Assembly: GCA_036520315.1 (NCBI GenBank) | Contig: DATDJZ010000030.1 | Coordinates: 1 to 64,000, forward strand | Length of the DNA stretch: 64,000 bases | Source of the DNA: DASUPK01 sp036520315 | Lineage (GTDB): Bacteria > Actinomycetota > Thermoleophilia > Solirubrobacterales > 70-9 | Reading direction: 5' to 3' | Shown here: positions 1 through 8,530 of the stretch, in pieces | Numbering within the stretch: the stretch's first letter is position 1 | Layout: the number at the start of each line of letters is the position of its first letter | Made by a program: the position numbers and the translations under genes | The notes under the pieces: model-generated | Seen by the model: the letters and a program-made list of their open reading frames with translations, nothing else | Database searches by the model: none | What the model was told of the DNA's origin: nothing

Positions 1-667
1 CGCAGACTTCGAGCGCACGGCGCCCCCGCGCGCGGCCGCCAAGGTGACCGCTCCGCGCAGCTTCAACCTGGTCGGGCTGCGCTGGAGGGGCGATGCGGCG
101 CCGGACGTCGAGCTGAGAGCCCTGCGGAAGACGGGCTGGAGCCGCTGGAAGGACCTCGGCGTCCACGGGAGCGGCGGCTCCGACCCGGTCTGGGTCGGTC
201 ACGCGCGGACCGTCCAGTACAGGCTCAGCAGGCGCCCGCCCGGTCTCCGGCTGCATTTCGTGACGGTCCCGCGGCTGCGGGTCCGGGCGCGAGCGAGCCA
301 GACCGCGAGCACCCCGTTCCCGTACGTATCGCGCGCGGACTGGGGCGCCGACCAGTGCCCGCCGCGGGCGGCGCCGAGCTACGGCCAGGTGAAGGCGGTG
401 GCCGTGCATCACACGGTCTCGCTGAACGACTACACGCAGGCCGAGGCGCCCCAGATCGTGCTCGCGATCTGCCGCTACCACCGCAACTCGAACGGCTGGA
501 ACGACATCGGCTACAACGCCCTGGTCGACAAGTACGGCACGATCTACGAGGGCCGCGCGGGCGGTCTCGACCAGGCCGTGATCGGGGCGCACGCGCAGGG
601 GTTCAACTCACAGACCGCCGGGGTCGCGATCGTGAACCAGAGGTTGAACTCGTGGGTCCGCAGGTAG
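1..667 (+). pseudogene. PGRP/N-acetylmuramoyl-L-alanine amidase-like protein, 5' partial and 3' truncated
   Basis: The frame is open from base 2, so the gene begins before the window; the residues ADFERTAPP match the DFERG region after the signal peptide of the intact paralogue at 59105-60343. The peptidoglycan-recognition (amidase_2) fold is seen in SRADWGADQCPP, the zinc-ligand stretch AVAVHHTV, CRYHRNSNGWNDIGYNALVD and GTIYEGRAGG. After GFNSQTAGVAI (about base 632) similarity to the paralogue stops, where that protein continues with GDHTSEAP, and a short unrelated tail NQRLNSWVRR follows. That tail is the antisense of the ahb gene. The protein therefore lacks the C-terminal part of the fold. 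An active amidase is unlikely unless this is an assembly join. Confidence 0.8.
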
Positions 668-1029
668 TTGTGCGAGACGCCGGGATGGGAGTTGATGATC
701 TTCGCCGCGCGATGCGGGTTCTCGCTATCGACCTTGGCCGCGACAAGCATCGAGCTGTAGCCGAGCGCGCGGGTGTCGAAGATCGGCGTGATCTCGCGGA
801 TGATCCGCTCGTCGAGCAGCCGCTGGGTGCGCGACTTGACCTCGTTGGTGTCCAGCCCTGCCTCCGTGGCGATCTGATCGAAGGGCTCCGGGTGCAGGGG
901 AAAACGCGACTGGAGCAGGTTCATCAGCCGCTTGTCCATCTCGTCGAGGGGAACCGCGGCCCCTCCCTTCCGGGACCGGAGCTTCGGCTTTGCGGTCGCC
1001 GTGGTGATCCCGTCGGGCGTCCCGCTCAC
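544..1029 (-). pseudogene. Siroheme decarboxylase-like (AhbA/AhbB, Lrp/AsnC fold), 3' truncated
   Basis: The first 135 or so residues match the AhbA/AhbB family: DEMDKRLMNLLQSRFPL, an HTH-like segment, IFDTRALGYSSMLVAAKV, and the active-site neighbourhood HPGVSHNYLRTHEFNLWFTI. In the known alternative heme pathway these proteins decarboxylate siroheme to didecarboxysiroheme. After FTIAT the frame runs into the antisense of the amidase gene (PAVCELNP and on to base 544), so the C-terminal half is missing; the junction is at about 621-632. Start GTG at 1029 overlaps the hemB stop by 4 bases (GTGA), so it is coupled to hemB, consistent with tetrapyrrole work. A plain Lrp-type regulator is the alternative reading. 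Confidence 0.7.
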
Positions 1030-2009
1030 ACGCGCCCTCGCATCAGCCAGGCGGCTGCGTCCTTGGCGAAGTAGGTGATGATCATGTCGGCGCCCGCGCG
1101 GCGGATCGAGATGAGGGACTCCATGGCCGCGGCGCGCTCGTCGATCCAGCCGTTCTCCGCGGCCGCCTTCAGCATGGAGTACTCGCCGCCCACGTGGTAG
1201 GCGGCAAGTGGCGCGCCGGTCGCGTCCTTGACCCGCCGGATGACGTCGAGGTAGGGAAGCGCCGGCTTCACCATGACCACGTCAGCGCCCTCCTCGAGGT
1301 CGAGCTGGGCCTCCCGGACGGCCTCATCGGCGTTGGCCGGATCCATCTGATAGCCGCGCCGGTCGCCGAATTCCGGGGTCGAGCCGGCCGCCTCGCGGAA
1401 GGGGCCGTAGAAGGCAGAGGCGTACTTGGCGCTGTAGGCGACGATCGGAACCGACGAGTGCCCCTCCTCGTCGAGCTGGGCGCGGATCGCCCCGACCCGG
1501 CCGTCCATCATGTCGCTGGGCGCCACCGCGTCCGCGCCGGCCGCGGCGTGTGAGATCGCGGTCTTCGCGAGCAGCTCAAGCGTCAGGTCGTTGTCGACCT
1601 CTCCCTCGCGCACGATCCCGCAGTGCCCGTGCGAGGTGTACTCGCAGAGGCAGACGTCGGTGATCACGACGACCTCCGGGTGGGCCTCCTTGAGCGCTCG
1701 CACCGCCATCTGTACGACGCCCTCATCGTCGTAGGCCTCCGAGCCGACCTCGTCCTTGCTCGTCGGGATTCCGAAGAGCAGCACCGCGCGGATGCCGGCG
1801 GCCGCGATCTCGGTCACCTCGGCCACCGCCTCGGAGATCGATAGTCGCTCCATCCCGGGCATCGAGTCGATCGGCTCGCGCACGCCCTCCCCCGCCGTGA
1901 TGAAGATCGGCTGGACCAGGTGCTCCGCCGTGAGCTCGGTCTCGCGGACCAGATCGCGGAGCGGCTCGGTTCGGCGCAGGCGGCGCAGACGTGTGGCCGG
2001 AAAGCTCAC
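1026..2009 (-). CDS. hemB: Delta-aminolevulinic acid dehydratase (porphobilinogen synthase)
   Basis: Condenses two 5-aminolevulinate molecules to porphobilinogen in cytosolic tetrapyrrole synthesis. About 327 residues, the usual length. Visible are the FPATRLRRLRRTEPLRDLV start of the family, the cysteine zinc site DVCLCEYTSHGHCGI, the two Schiff-base lysines in YSAKYASAFYGPFREA and VMVKPALPYLD, and GEYSMLKAAAENGW. I prefer GTG at 2009 because family similarity begins there; a TTG at 2039 would add ten poorly conserved residues and overlap the ABC permease gene. The stop overlaps the start of the ahb-like gene. The C-terminal residues LMRGRV extend slightly past the usual end. Confidence 0.95.
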   Translation of the reverse strand: MSFPATRLRRLRRTEPLRDLVRETELTAEHLVQPIFITAGEGVREPIDSMPGMERLSISEAVAEVTEIAAAGIRAVLLFGIPTSKDEVGSEAYDDEGVVQMAVRALKEAHPEVVVITDVCLCEYTSHGHCGIVREGEVDNDLTLELLAKTAISHAAAGADAVAPSDMMDGRVGAIRAQLDEEGHSSVPIVAYSAKYASAFYGPFREAAGSTPEFGDRRGYQMDPANADEAVREAQLDLEEGADVVMVKPALPYLDVIRRVKDATGAPLAAYHVGGEYSMLKAAAENGWIDERAAAMESLISIRRAGADMIITYFAKDAAAWLMRGRV

Positions 2010-2031
2010 CTGGCTGATTCTAGGGGCGGCC

Positions 2032-3387
2032 CTAGGCAAACCTTCGCAAGGCGAGTCGCGCGAGCACCAGATAGCCCAGCGTCAGCAGCGCCAGGTGCAG
2101 GAACGGCAGACCGAGGTCGGGGCCCGAGGCCGAGAGCGCGCCCGAGAGCGCATCGAGCGCCGGACGGAAGGGGAAGGCGCCCGCGATCACGTGGATGACG
2201 TCGAGCAGCGTCTTGCTGACCGTCCCCGACGGCACCAGCGAGATGAAGGCGACGGGCAGCGCCAGGGCGAAGGCGAGCAGTGCGCTCGCGCGCACCTCGC
2301 GGGCGGCGGCTCCGATCGCCAGGCCCAGCGCCGAGGAGGCCGCGCCGGCGAGGAGGATCGCCGGGATGATCAGGTAGATCCTGCTCCAGCCGATGGACTC
2401 GAACGGGGTGATCGCGAGGAGGAGCAGCAGGGTCACGACCAGCGCCGCGCCGGTGCCGAGTATCGCCTTCTCGACCAGCAGGCCCTCGCGGCTCACCAGC
2501 CCGCGCGTGAGGCGCGTGAAGGTGTTCTCCTCCCGCTCGAGCGCCAGGGAACCGGAGACGAGCAGCACGGTGACGAACAGGAGGGTGACCGAGGCGGCGA
2601 CCGCGACGGCGAAGGTGTCGAGCGGCGGAACAGTCCCGGCGACGACCTGCTTGTCGACAGCGATCGGCTGGCGGATCGAGGTGAGCAGCTGGTTCGCGAG
2701 CGCCAGGTTCTGCCGGGCGAGCCGGGCGAACTCGGTGACCTGGGAGACCTGGCTGCGCTGAGCGGGCGGCAGGCTGCTCTCCACCGAGCGGAGAATCTGC
2801 TCGGAGCGCTGGAGGCCGAGGACGTGGACCGTTTGGTTGAGGAACGGGATCTCGAACTGGCCGCCGTCGGCGAGCAGCTGCTCGTAGTTGACGGCGACAT
2901 CGGTGATCTTGTCCGAGAGCAGCAGGTTGGCGGTGTTGAGGAGCGAGCTGATCCGGTCGTCGACGATCTGAGCCTTCAGCGGGTCGTCCTGGTTGACGAG
3001 CACCTCGACCGTCGCGCGCTCGGAGGAGTTGGTGCTGAGCTCGGCCTGGAGCTTGCTGAGGAAGTCTGGCGGCAGGATCAAGCCGCCGAGGACATCGCCG
3101 TCCTCGACCTTTTGCTCCACCTCGGCCCGGCTCGAAGCGGTGACGCACTCGACCTTGGCGCAGAGGCGCCGCTGAGCCTCCTGCTGAGAGAACCCGCCGG
3201 TCTCGCCCAGGCTGAGGCCGGCGCTGGCAGGGATCTGGTTGAGGAAGGCGACACGCGGCTTCTCCGGGCTCCGCGAGATCGCCAGGCCGATCAGCACCGC
3301 GAGGACGATCGGATAGATGACCAGGAGCGCGGTGACGAGCGGGGATCGCCGCAGCAGCTGCAGGTCCTTGAGCAGCAGCCAGCGCAT
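2032..3387 (-). CDS. ABC-2 type transporter permease
   Basis: 451 residues with the YhgE/ABC-2 layout: an N-terminal membrane helix (about 17-38), a large extracytoplasmic domain of about 200 residues rich in helices (about 45-250), then five or six hydrophobic segments between about 255 and 445, including LALEREENTFTRLTRGLVSREGLLVEKAI, typical of the conserved linker after TM2. It forms the channel of the exporter whose ATPase is the upstream gene; ATG at 3387 overlaps the ATPase stop, so the two are translationally coupled. The substrate cannot be told from sequence; drugs, lipids or a peptide are all possible. Confidence 0.85.
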   Translation of the reverse strand: MRWLLLKDLQLLRRSPLVTALLVIYPIVLAVLIGLAISRSPEKPRVAFLNQIPASAGLSLGETGGFSQQEAQRRLCAKVECVTASSRAEVEQKVEDGDVLGGLILPPDFLSKLQAELSTNSSERATVEVLVNQDDPLKAQIVDDRISSLLNTANLLLSDKITDVAVNYEQLLADGGQFEIPFLNQTVHVLGLQRSEQILRSVESSLPPAQRSQVSQVTEFARLARQNLALANQLLTSIRQPIAVDKQVVAGTVPPLDTFAVAVAASVTLLFVTVLLVSGSLALEREENTFTRLTRGLVSREGLLVEKAILGTGAALVVTLLLLLAITPFESIGWSRIYLIIPAILLAGAASSALGLAIGAAAREVRASALLAFALALPVAFISLVPSGTVSKTLLDVIHVIAGAFPFRPALDALSGALSASGPDLGLPFLHLALLTLGYLVLARLALRRFA

Positions 3388-4127
3388 CAGTGGCCGCGCA
3401 GCCGAAGGAAACGGACGAAGTCGTTCTCGGGATCAGCGGAGGTTCCCTCCGGTCGGGGCCCCGCGGCGCGCGTGAGCTCGGCGAAGCTGCCGTCGAAGAT
3501 CGTCTCCCCGTCGGCGAGCACGACGAGCCGGTCTCCATAGTGGCTCGCCTCCTCGATCTGGTGCGTCGAGTAGATCACCGTCGTACCCGCCTCGGCCAGC
3601 CCGGCGACGAACTCCCACAGGCGCACACGCTGGCTTGGGTCGAGACCGGAGCTGGGCTCGTCGAGGAGCAGCACCGAGGGATCAGCGAGCAGGCCGATCG
3701 CGATGTTGATGCGCTGCTGGTTGCCGCCCGAGAGCGTGGAGACCGGGTCATGGCGCCGGTCCGCCAGGCCGGTCTGCTCGAGCATCCGCCCGACTGTTCC
3801 CTCGATGTCGTCGACGCCCTCCATGTGGCTGAAGAGCCGCAGGTTCTCCTCCACGGTCAGACGGTGATAGAGGCCGGCCTGCTGCGGGACCCAGCCCACC
3901 TCCCCGTTCGCCGTGGAGATCCGGCCGGAGTCGGGCCTGGTGATGCCGGCCAGGATCGAGAGCAGCGTCGTCTTGCCCGCGCCGTTTGGGCCCAGCACAG
4001 CGAGGAGCTCTCCGGGCCCGACGTCGAGGCTCACCTCGCGGAGGGCGGCCCGCTCCCCAAACCACTTGGAGAGGCCGTCCACCTCGAGAACCGGGGCGTC
4101 CCGCCGCGCTCGCGGCTTCTCATTCAT
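3387..4127 (-). CDS. ABC transporter ATP-binding protein
   Basis: Cytoplasmic ATPase of the exporter encoded with the next gene. Walker A GPNGAGKTTLL (about residue 45), Q-loop region VPQQAGLYHRLTVEENL, signature LSGGNQQRI, Walker B LLLDEPSSGLDPS and H-loop STHQ are all intact. 246 residues is normal for a half-transporter ATPase of the CcmA/DrrA/NatA group. The ATG start at 4127 lies 62 bases from the divergent ymdB gene, so a shared promoter region must fit there. No drug- or lipid-specific hallmark is present. Confidence 0.93.
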   Translation of the reverse strand: MNEKPRARRDAPVLEVDGLSKWFGERAALREVSLDVGPGELLAVLGPNGAGKTTLLSILAGITRPDSGRISTANGEVGWVPQQAGLYHRLTVEENLRLFSHMEGVDDIEGTVGRMLEQTGLADRRHDPVSTLSGGNQQRINIAIGLLADPSVLLLDEPSSGLDPSQRVRLWEFVAGLAEAGTTVIYSTHQIEEASHYGDRLVVLADGETIFDGSFAELTRAAGPRPEGTSADPENDFVRFLRLRGH

Positions 4128-4189
4128 CGCGGGAAAGCTAGACAGAAGTCGAATCGGCCGCGACGGCGGTCGTCTAGGCTGCCGCGCTC

Positions 4190-4969
4190 ATGCGGCTCCT
4201 GTTCATAGGGGACATCGTCGGCCGACCCGGCCGCGAGGCGCTGGCGGCGGCGATGCCCGACCTCCGCGCCGAGCGAATGCCCGACCTCGTCGTCGTCAAC
4301 GGCGAGAACGCGGCCGGGGGCGTCGGGATCACCAAGGAGACCGCGGAGGAGATCTTTGCGGCGGGAGCGAACGTGATCACCCTCGGCAACCACACCTATC
4401 GCCACCGCGACGTCTACCCCTACCTGGACTCCGAGCAGCGGATCCTGCGCCCTGCCAACTTCGCGGAGTCGAATCCGGGACACGGCCACGTCGTGGTCGA
4501 GGCCGCCGGGATGCGGGTGTGCGTCATCAACCTGAGCGGTCAGATGCACATGCAGGTCGAGCGCAACCCGTTCACCGCGATCAACGACCTGCTCGATTCG
4601 CTCGGCGGCGGGGCGGACGCATTCGTCATCGACTTCCACGCCGAGCTGACCAGCGAGAAGGTCGCGATGGGCTGGCATCTCGACGGGCGCGTGGCGGCGG
4701 TCCTGGGAACGCACACACATGTGCCGACCGCGGACGCCCGGGTTCTGCCGGGCGGGACCGCTCACATCGCTGATGTCGGGATGACCGGCTCGCGGGCCGG
4801 GGTGATCGGCGTGCGCCGCGAGCAGGCCCTAGAGGCCTTCCGGACGCAGATGCCGGTCCGCTTTGACACCGCGGACGAGGATGTCTGGCTGATGGGTGTC
4901 GCGGTCGAGATCGGCGACGACGGGCTCGCTCGCGGGATCGAGCCGATCCTCGTCCCGGTCGCGTCCTAG
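4190..4969 (+). CDS. ymdB: YmdB-family metallophosphoesterase (cyclic nucleotide phosphodiesterase)
   Basis: 259 residues, full length for the TIGR00282/YmdB family, whose members hydrolyse 2',3'-cyclic nucleotides and affect RNA turnover and biofilm regulation. Metal ligands are recognisable: FIGDIVGRPGRE, NGENAAGGVGIT, TLGNHTYRHRD, DFHAELTSEK and VLGTHTHVPTAD. In many bacteria ymdB follows rny (RNase Y); here no rny is next to it. The last 141 bases overlap, tail to tail, the end of the GT-C gene on the other strand. Confidence 0.9.
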   Translation: MRLLFIGDIVGRPGREALAAAMPDLRAERMPDLVVVNGENAAGGVGITKETAEEIFAAGANVITLGNHTYRHRDVYPYLDSEQRILRPANFAESNPGHGHVVVEAAGMRVCVINLSGQMHMQVERNPFTAINDLLDSLGGGADAFVIDFHAELTSEKVAMGWHLDGRVAAVLGTHTHVPTADARVLPGGTAHIADVGMTGSRAGVIGVRREQALEAFRTQMPVRFDTADEDVWLMGVAVEIGDDGLARGIEPILVPVAS

Positions 4970-6562
4970 GGGAACGACCCCGCTCGCCAGCAGGGCGATC
5001 AGGAGGAAGGGCAGGAACCAGGGGACGTAGAGGTAGAACCAGTGGTCCACGGTGAGCTGCATGCCGAGCAAAACCGCGGCACCCAGGGCGGCGACGGTCA
5101 CATGGTCGCGGCGACGCGGCCGGAAGGCGACAAGGAGAGCGAGTCCGACGACCGCCGCCTTGACGACCGCCTGCAGCCAGCCGAGTGAATGCACCTGCCC
5201 CCAGATGCTGAAGGGCGAGTCCCGGCCTCCCTGCTCTCCGATCGTGCGGTGCCAGAAGGTTGAGAGCCCTGGGTCCTGGAGGGCCTGGAAGGAGACCACG
5301 GCGACCGTGATCGCGAACGCGATGGTGAACGGGACGACCACCTTCGCGTATCTGCGCAGGAATCCGCCGCGGCCCTCGGTCGCTCCGTACGTTGCGAACA
5401 ACGGACCTAGGGCCAAGGGGGCGAATTTCGTCATCGACGAGAGAGCGAGGGTGATCCCTCGGGGGATCGGCGTGATGAGGCAAAGCAGGGCGGCGACCAG
5501 CGTGAGCGACACGAGGGCGTCGTTGGTGTTCGACTCGAGCGCGAAGGCGGTGTAGGGACAGGCGGCCCAGGCGAAGCTGAGCAGGATCCCCAGCTCCGTC
5601 CCTCGCCGGCCCCGCCGCAGCCGGCGGCCGATCAGGAAGAGCCCCGCGATCGTCGCGAGGTCGAAGAAGATGGAGGCGGCGTGGGCGGCTGGCAGGTCGT
5701 CCCAGGTGCCGCTCCACGGAAAGATCTGCTCGAAGGGCACGTAGGCGTAGTAGGCCACCGGGCCATAGGTGTCTCCCGATTGGTCGTCATCGGGGAAGTT
5801 TCCGTAGATCGGCTCCTGGTCGGCGATGCGGTCGGCACCGATCACGCCCGAGTAGCCCACGTCGACCACGTTGGAGTCCGCGATGTTGAGGCCGATCCGG
5901 CCCGCGACCAGGAGGACCGTGGCGACCGCCAGCACCGTGATCGGGAGGGACGGCCGCAGGCCCACGCCGGCTCGCCGCCGGAAGCCGAGCCAGAGCGCCC
6001 GGCCGAGCAGGTAGAGGAGCGGCGGGTAGGCGAGCGGAACCGAGACCCCGATGTCCCCCCGGTTGAAGAAATAGTGGGAAAGCCCGAAGCCCGCGACGAC
6101 CACGAGCAGGTCCAGGTGGGCAAGCCGGAACGGCCGGCGCCAGTCGAGCAGCCCGAGCACGAAGATCGCGCAGAGCGGCAGCCAGATGTAGGGGGCGTTG
6201 ATCATCCGGCCGAAGGCACCGGGGTAGCCGCGGGCCATGTGCCAGGCGATCTGGTAGCCGGTCCACGATTCGACGACCTTGCCGGTGTTCGGGTCCACGA
6301 CCACCTGCACGACCTCCTTGCCGCCGGTGAAGAAGCCGACCTCCCAGAGCCCGGTCCCCGAATTGCGGCTGGCCGAGGGAGACAGGTCCGGGTGCTGCTC
6401 GGCCGCGGCGGCCGCCTTCGGATCCAGCTTGGCGATCTCGATCGCCCTGGACTGGCTGATCCTGGGCTGCTGCGCTCCGGCCGGAGTCGCGAGCAGCAGG
6501 ATGAGAATCAGCGCGAGGGAAGCGGCGAGCGCGAGGAGCCGACCTACTCGTCGAACGTCCAC
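4829..6562 (-). CDS. Membrane protein: PepSY-like domain fused to GT-C type (GT87/DUF2029-like) glycosyltransferase
   Basis: 577 residues if started at GTG 6562, which overlaps gtrA by 19 bases and gives a clean signal peptide (LLALAASLALILILLLATPAGA, cut near QQP). Residues about 34-102 look like a PepSY-type domain: SRAIEIAKLDPKA, WEVGFFTGGKEVVQVVVDPNTGKVVE. The rest has ten or more hydrophobic segments and loop motifs of polyprenyl-phosphate-sugar dependent GT-C enzymes, e.g. YGPVAYYAYVPFEQ and ALESNTNDALVSL. With GtrA upstream it probably glycosylates a cell-envelope lipid or polymer. The 3' end runs 141 bases into ymdB on the opposite strand. Confidence 0.75.
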   Translation of the reverse strand: MDVRRVGRLLALAASLALILILLLATPAGAQQPRISQSRAIEIAKLDPKAAAAAEQHPDLSPSASRNSGTGLWEVGFFTGGKEVVQVVVDPNTGKVVESWTGYQIAWHMARGYPGAFGRMINAPYIWLPLCAIFVLGLLDWRRPFRLAHLDLLVVVAGFGLSHYFFNRGDIGVSVPLAYPPLLYLLGRALWLGFRRRAGVGLRPSLPITVLAVATVLLVAGRIGLNIADSNVVDVGYSGVIGADRIADQEPIYGNFPDDDQSGDTYGPVAYYAYVPFEQIFPWSGTWDDLPAAHAASIFFDLATIAGLFLIGRRLRRGRRGTELGILLSFAWAACPYTAFALESNTNDALVSLTLVAALLCLITPIPRGITLALSSMTKFAPLALGPLFATYGATEGRGGFLRRYAKVVVPFTIAFAITVAVVSFQALQDPGLSTFWHRTIGEQGGRDSPFSIWGQVHSLGWLQAVVKAAVVGLALLVAFRPRRRDHVTVAALGAAVLLGMQLTVDHWFYLYVPWFLPFLLIALLASGVVPLGRDRDEDRLDPASEPVVADLDRDTHQPDILVRGVKADRHLRPEGL

Positions 6563-6969
6563 AGCTTGTTGCCGATGAAGTTGAAGGGCATCGCAATCGC
6601 CACGGCGATTGCCTGGGCGGGCAGCTCGCTCAGTCCTCCCCCCACGAGCAGCTTGAGGGCGATCAGGTTGATCACCAGGGCCAGCACGCTCACCGTGAAG
6701 AAGCGGGCCGCCTGGAAGCCCGCGTGCCCGTGCTTCGCGTCGAAGGTCCAGTGCCGGTTCCACCAGAAGTTGTTCGTCACGGCAACGCAGAAGGCAAGGA
6801 TTGCTGCCCCGATGTAATGAATGTTCAGCGGCCCGTTCAGCACCGCAAAGACCGCCAGGTTGACGACGTAGCCCGATCCTCCCACCAGCCCGAACTGCAG
6901 GAGCTGGATCCAGTTGCCCGGCTTCAGGGTGCCGCGGCCGATCCGCTTCGCAGTCTGGACGGACGTCAT
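6544..6969 (-). CDS. GtrA-family membrane protein
   Basis: 141 residues from ATG 6969, which forms an ATGA overlap with the end of the upstream phosphodiesterase gene; a longer frame upstream is antisense noise. Four predicted membrane helices with the family pattern: LLQFGLVGGSGYVVNLAVF, AVTNNFWWNRHWTF, FFTVSVLALVINLIALKLL, and the closing FIGNKLWTF. GtrA proteins are thought to flip or stabilise undecaprenyl-phosphate-linked sugars. Its position directly before a GT-C enzyme supports delivery of a lipid-linked sugar to that enzyme. Confidence 0.92.
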   Translation of the reverse strand: MTSVQTAKRIGRGTLKPGNWIQLLQFGLVGGSGYVVNLAVFAVLNGPLNIHYIGAAILAFCVAVTNNFWWNRHWTFDAKHGHAGFQAARFFTVSVLALVINLIALKLLVGGGLSELPAQAIAVAIAMPFNFIGNKLWTFDE

Positions 6970-8498
6970 CCCTGGGGCCTTCCGTTGAGGCCGAAGTGCT
7001 CGAGGATCACCGGAGCGAGGTCCCGCAATGCCCATTGCGGCCGCTTACCCGGAGCGTCGGGACCACAACCAACGAAGACCACCGGGGCCAGCGAATCCCC
7101 CCGCCCGAGGGAGCCGTGGCTGCCACCACCGGCGTGGCTGATTCCCCCCCAGTCGACGCACTCATGGCCCTCGGTCGCGGAGATCAGGATGTCGCCCGCG
7201 TGGGGCGAGGTGAGCGCCGACCAGAGGCGGGCCAGACCGTCCGGGTACTCGTGGGACTCGAAGCGACCTCGGGTGATGTCACCGGCAAGCGCCTCGGGCT
7301 CGCCGCTCACCGACCAGTGGTTGCCCCGTACGTCGCGGAGCTGGCCGCCGGGCCGGAACCGGAACTCGTAGCCGTTCCGCTCCACGACGGCGTCGACGGA
7401 TGCCGGATCGTCGAGGCCCACCCCGGTGCGCCTGACGGCGGTGCCGTCCTCGCCGGCGAGCCAGGTGACCAGGTCGACTCCAGTGAGCTCGCGGAGACGA
7501 AGGCGGGCGCGCTCGTGGGTGACCGGGTGCCGGTAGCCGGCGTCGAGGATGTAGACGGCGCCGGCACGGGAGGTCGGGCTGACCGCGATCTCGGCGTCCT
7601 CGGGGCGGTCGGTGTTCGGCTGCAGGACGGCCCAATCCTCGGCGAGCTCGTCGGCGAGGGGAAGGGCGTGCTCCACCGGCGTCTGGGCGTGGTCGGCGGT
7701 CAGGAGCACCGAGTGATCCGAGAGGAACTTCTCCAGCCCGCCGCCGGCCTCCACGATGCGGGCGAACATCGCGTCGGCCTTGGCGATCGAGTCGAGGGTC
7801 GCCTCCGGGCCGTGCCGGTGGGAGTGGAAGTCGTTGTCCGGCAGACTGAAAAGCAGGAAGTCGTAAGCGCCCTCGCGGACCAGCTCCTCGGCCACGCAGG
7901 CCGAGTACTCATCCCGCGTCCCGGGCCGAGTGAAGGTGGGTCCGCAGCCCGTCGGCCGGCTGGCGTAGAGGTCGCCGTAGAAGAACTCGTCCGGGGCCCA
8001 CACCGCGTGCCTGAAGTTCGCCGCGGCCGCCGCTCGCTTCGCCAGTCCCTCCAGGCCGAGCTCGTGCCGTTGGCGCCCGCGGTAGATCAGGAACGGGGTC
8101 GTCGCGGTCCGCACGCCGGAGTCCCCGAGGCGCTCGAAGACGGTCTCCGCCTGCCAGCTCAGGTGGTCGAGGTTCATGTTGTAGACCAGGTCGTACATCG
8201 CCCGGAAGAGGCCGAAGGTCCGGGTCGCCTCGAAAGAGGAGCCGTATTCGATGTAGCGGCGCTCGATCCGGTGGTACCAGTTCATCCCGATCACCCAGTG
8301 GCCGGCCGGGCCGGTCCCGGTCATCATCTCCGAGCTGGCGACCGGGGTGACCGAGGGGAAGCTCGAGACGCAATCCGGCACCATCTCCCCCCGCTCGAGC
8401 AGCTCCGCGAAGCTCGGCGCCTGGCCCTCCTCGATCGCCCGGACCAGCATGTCGGGGTGCATCGCATCGACCACGACGAGGACGAGCTTCCGCTGCAC
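6966..8498 (-). CDS. Type I phosphodiesterase/nucleotide pyrophosphatase (alkaline phosphatase superfamily)
   Basis: 510 residues from a GTG start. The metal-binding and nucleophile regions of the AP superfamily are visible: VVVDAMHPDM (Asp11), SSFPSVTPVASSEMMTG with Thr51 as likely nucleophile, SLPDNDFHSHRHGPE, LTADHAQTP and a late DWGGISHAGGGSHGSLG segment with the last histidine ligand. No signal peptide is seen, so it probably acts in the cytosol. Substrate is unknown; nucleotide-sugar or lipid-phosphate bonds would fit the envelope-related operon (membrane protein, this gene, gtrA, GT-C). Confidence 0.88.
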   Translation of the reverse strand: MQRKLVLVVVDAMHPDMLVRAIEEGQAPSFAELLERGEMVPDCVSSFPSVTPVASSEMMTGTGPAGHWVIGMNWYHRIERRYIEYGSSFEATRTFGLFRAMYDLVYNMNLDHLSWQAETVFERLGDSGVRTATTPFLIYRGRQRHELGLEGLAKRAAAAANFRHAVWAPDEFFYGDLYASRPTGCGPTFTRPGTRDEYSACVAEELVREGAYDFLLFSLPDNDFHSHRHGPEATLDSIAKADAMFARIVEAGGGLEKFLSDHSVLLTADHAQTPVEHALPLADELAEDWAVLQPNTDRPEDAEIAVSPTSRAGAVYILDAGYRHPVTHERARLRLRELTGVDLVTWLAGEDGTAVRRTGVGLDDPASVDAVVERNGYEFRFRPGGQLRDVRGNHWSVSGEPEALAGDITRGRFESHEYPDGLARLWSALTSPHAGDILISATEGHECVDWGGISHAGGGSHGSLGRGDSLAPVVFVGCGPDAPGKRPQWALRDLAPVILEHFGLNGRPQG

Positions 8499-8530
8499 GG
8501 CTAGATGCTCCGGTCGGGTGTGGGATTCAT

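Noticed and set aside
1031..1048. 17-base match between the hemB end and the repeat copy in dedA (CGCGCCCTCGCATCAGC)
   Set aside because: It lacks the second arm and ACCCG flank, codes for the hemB terminus, and one such match is expected by chance in GC-rich sequence of this length.
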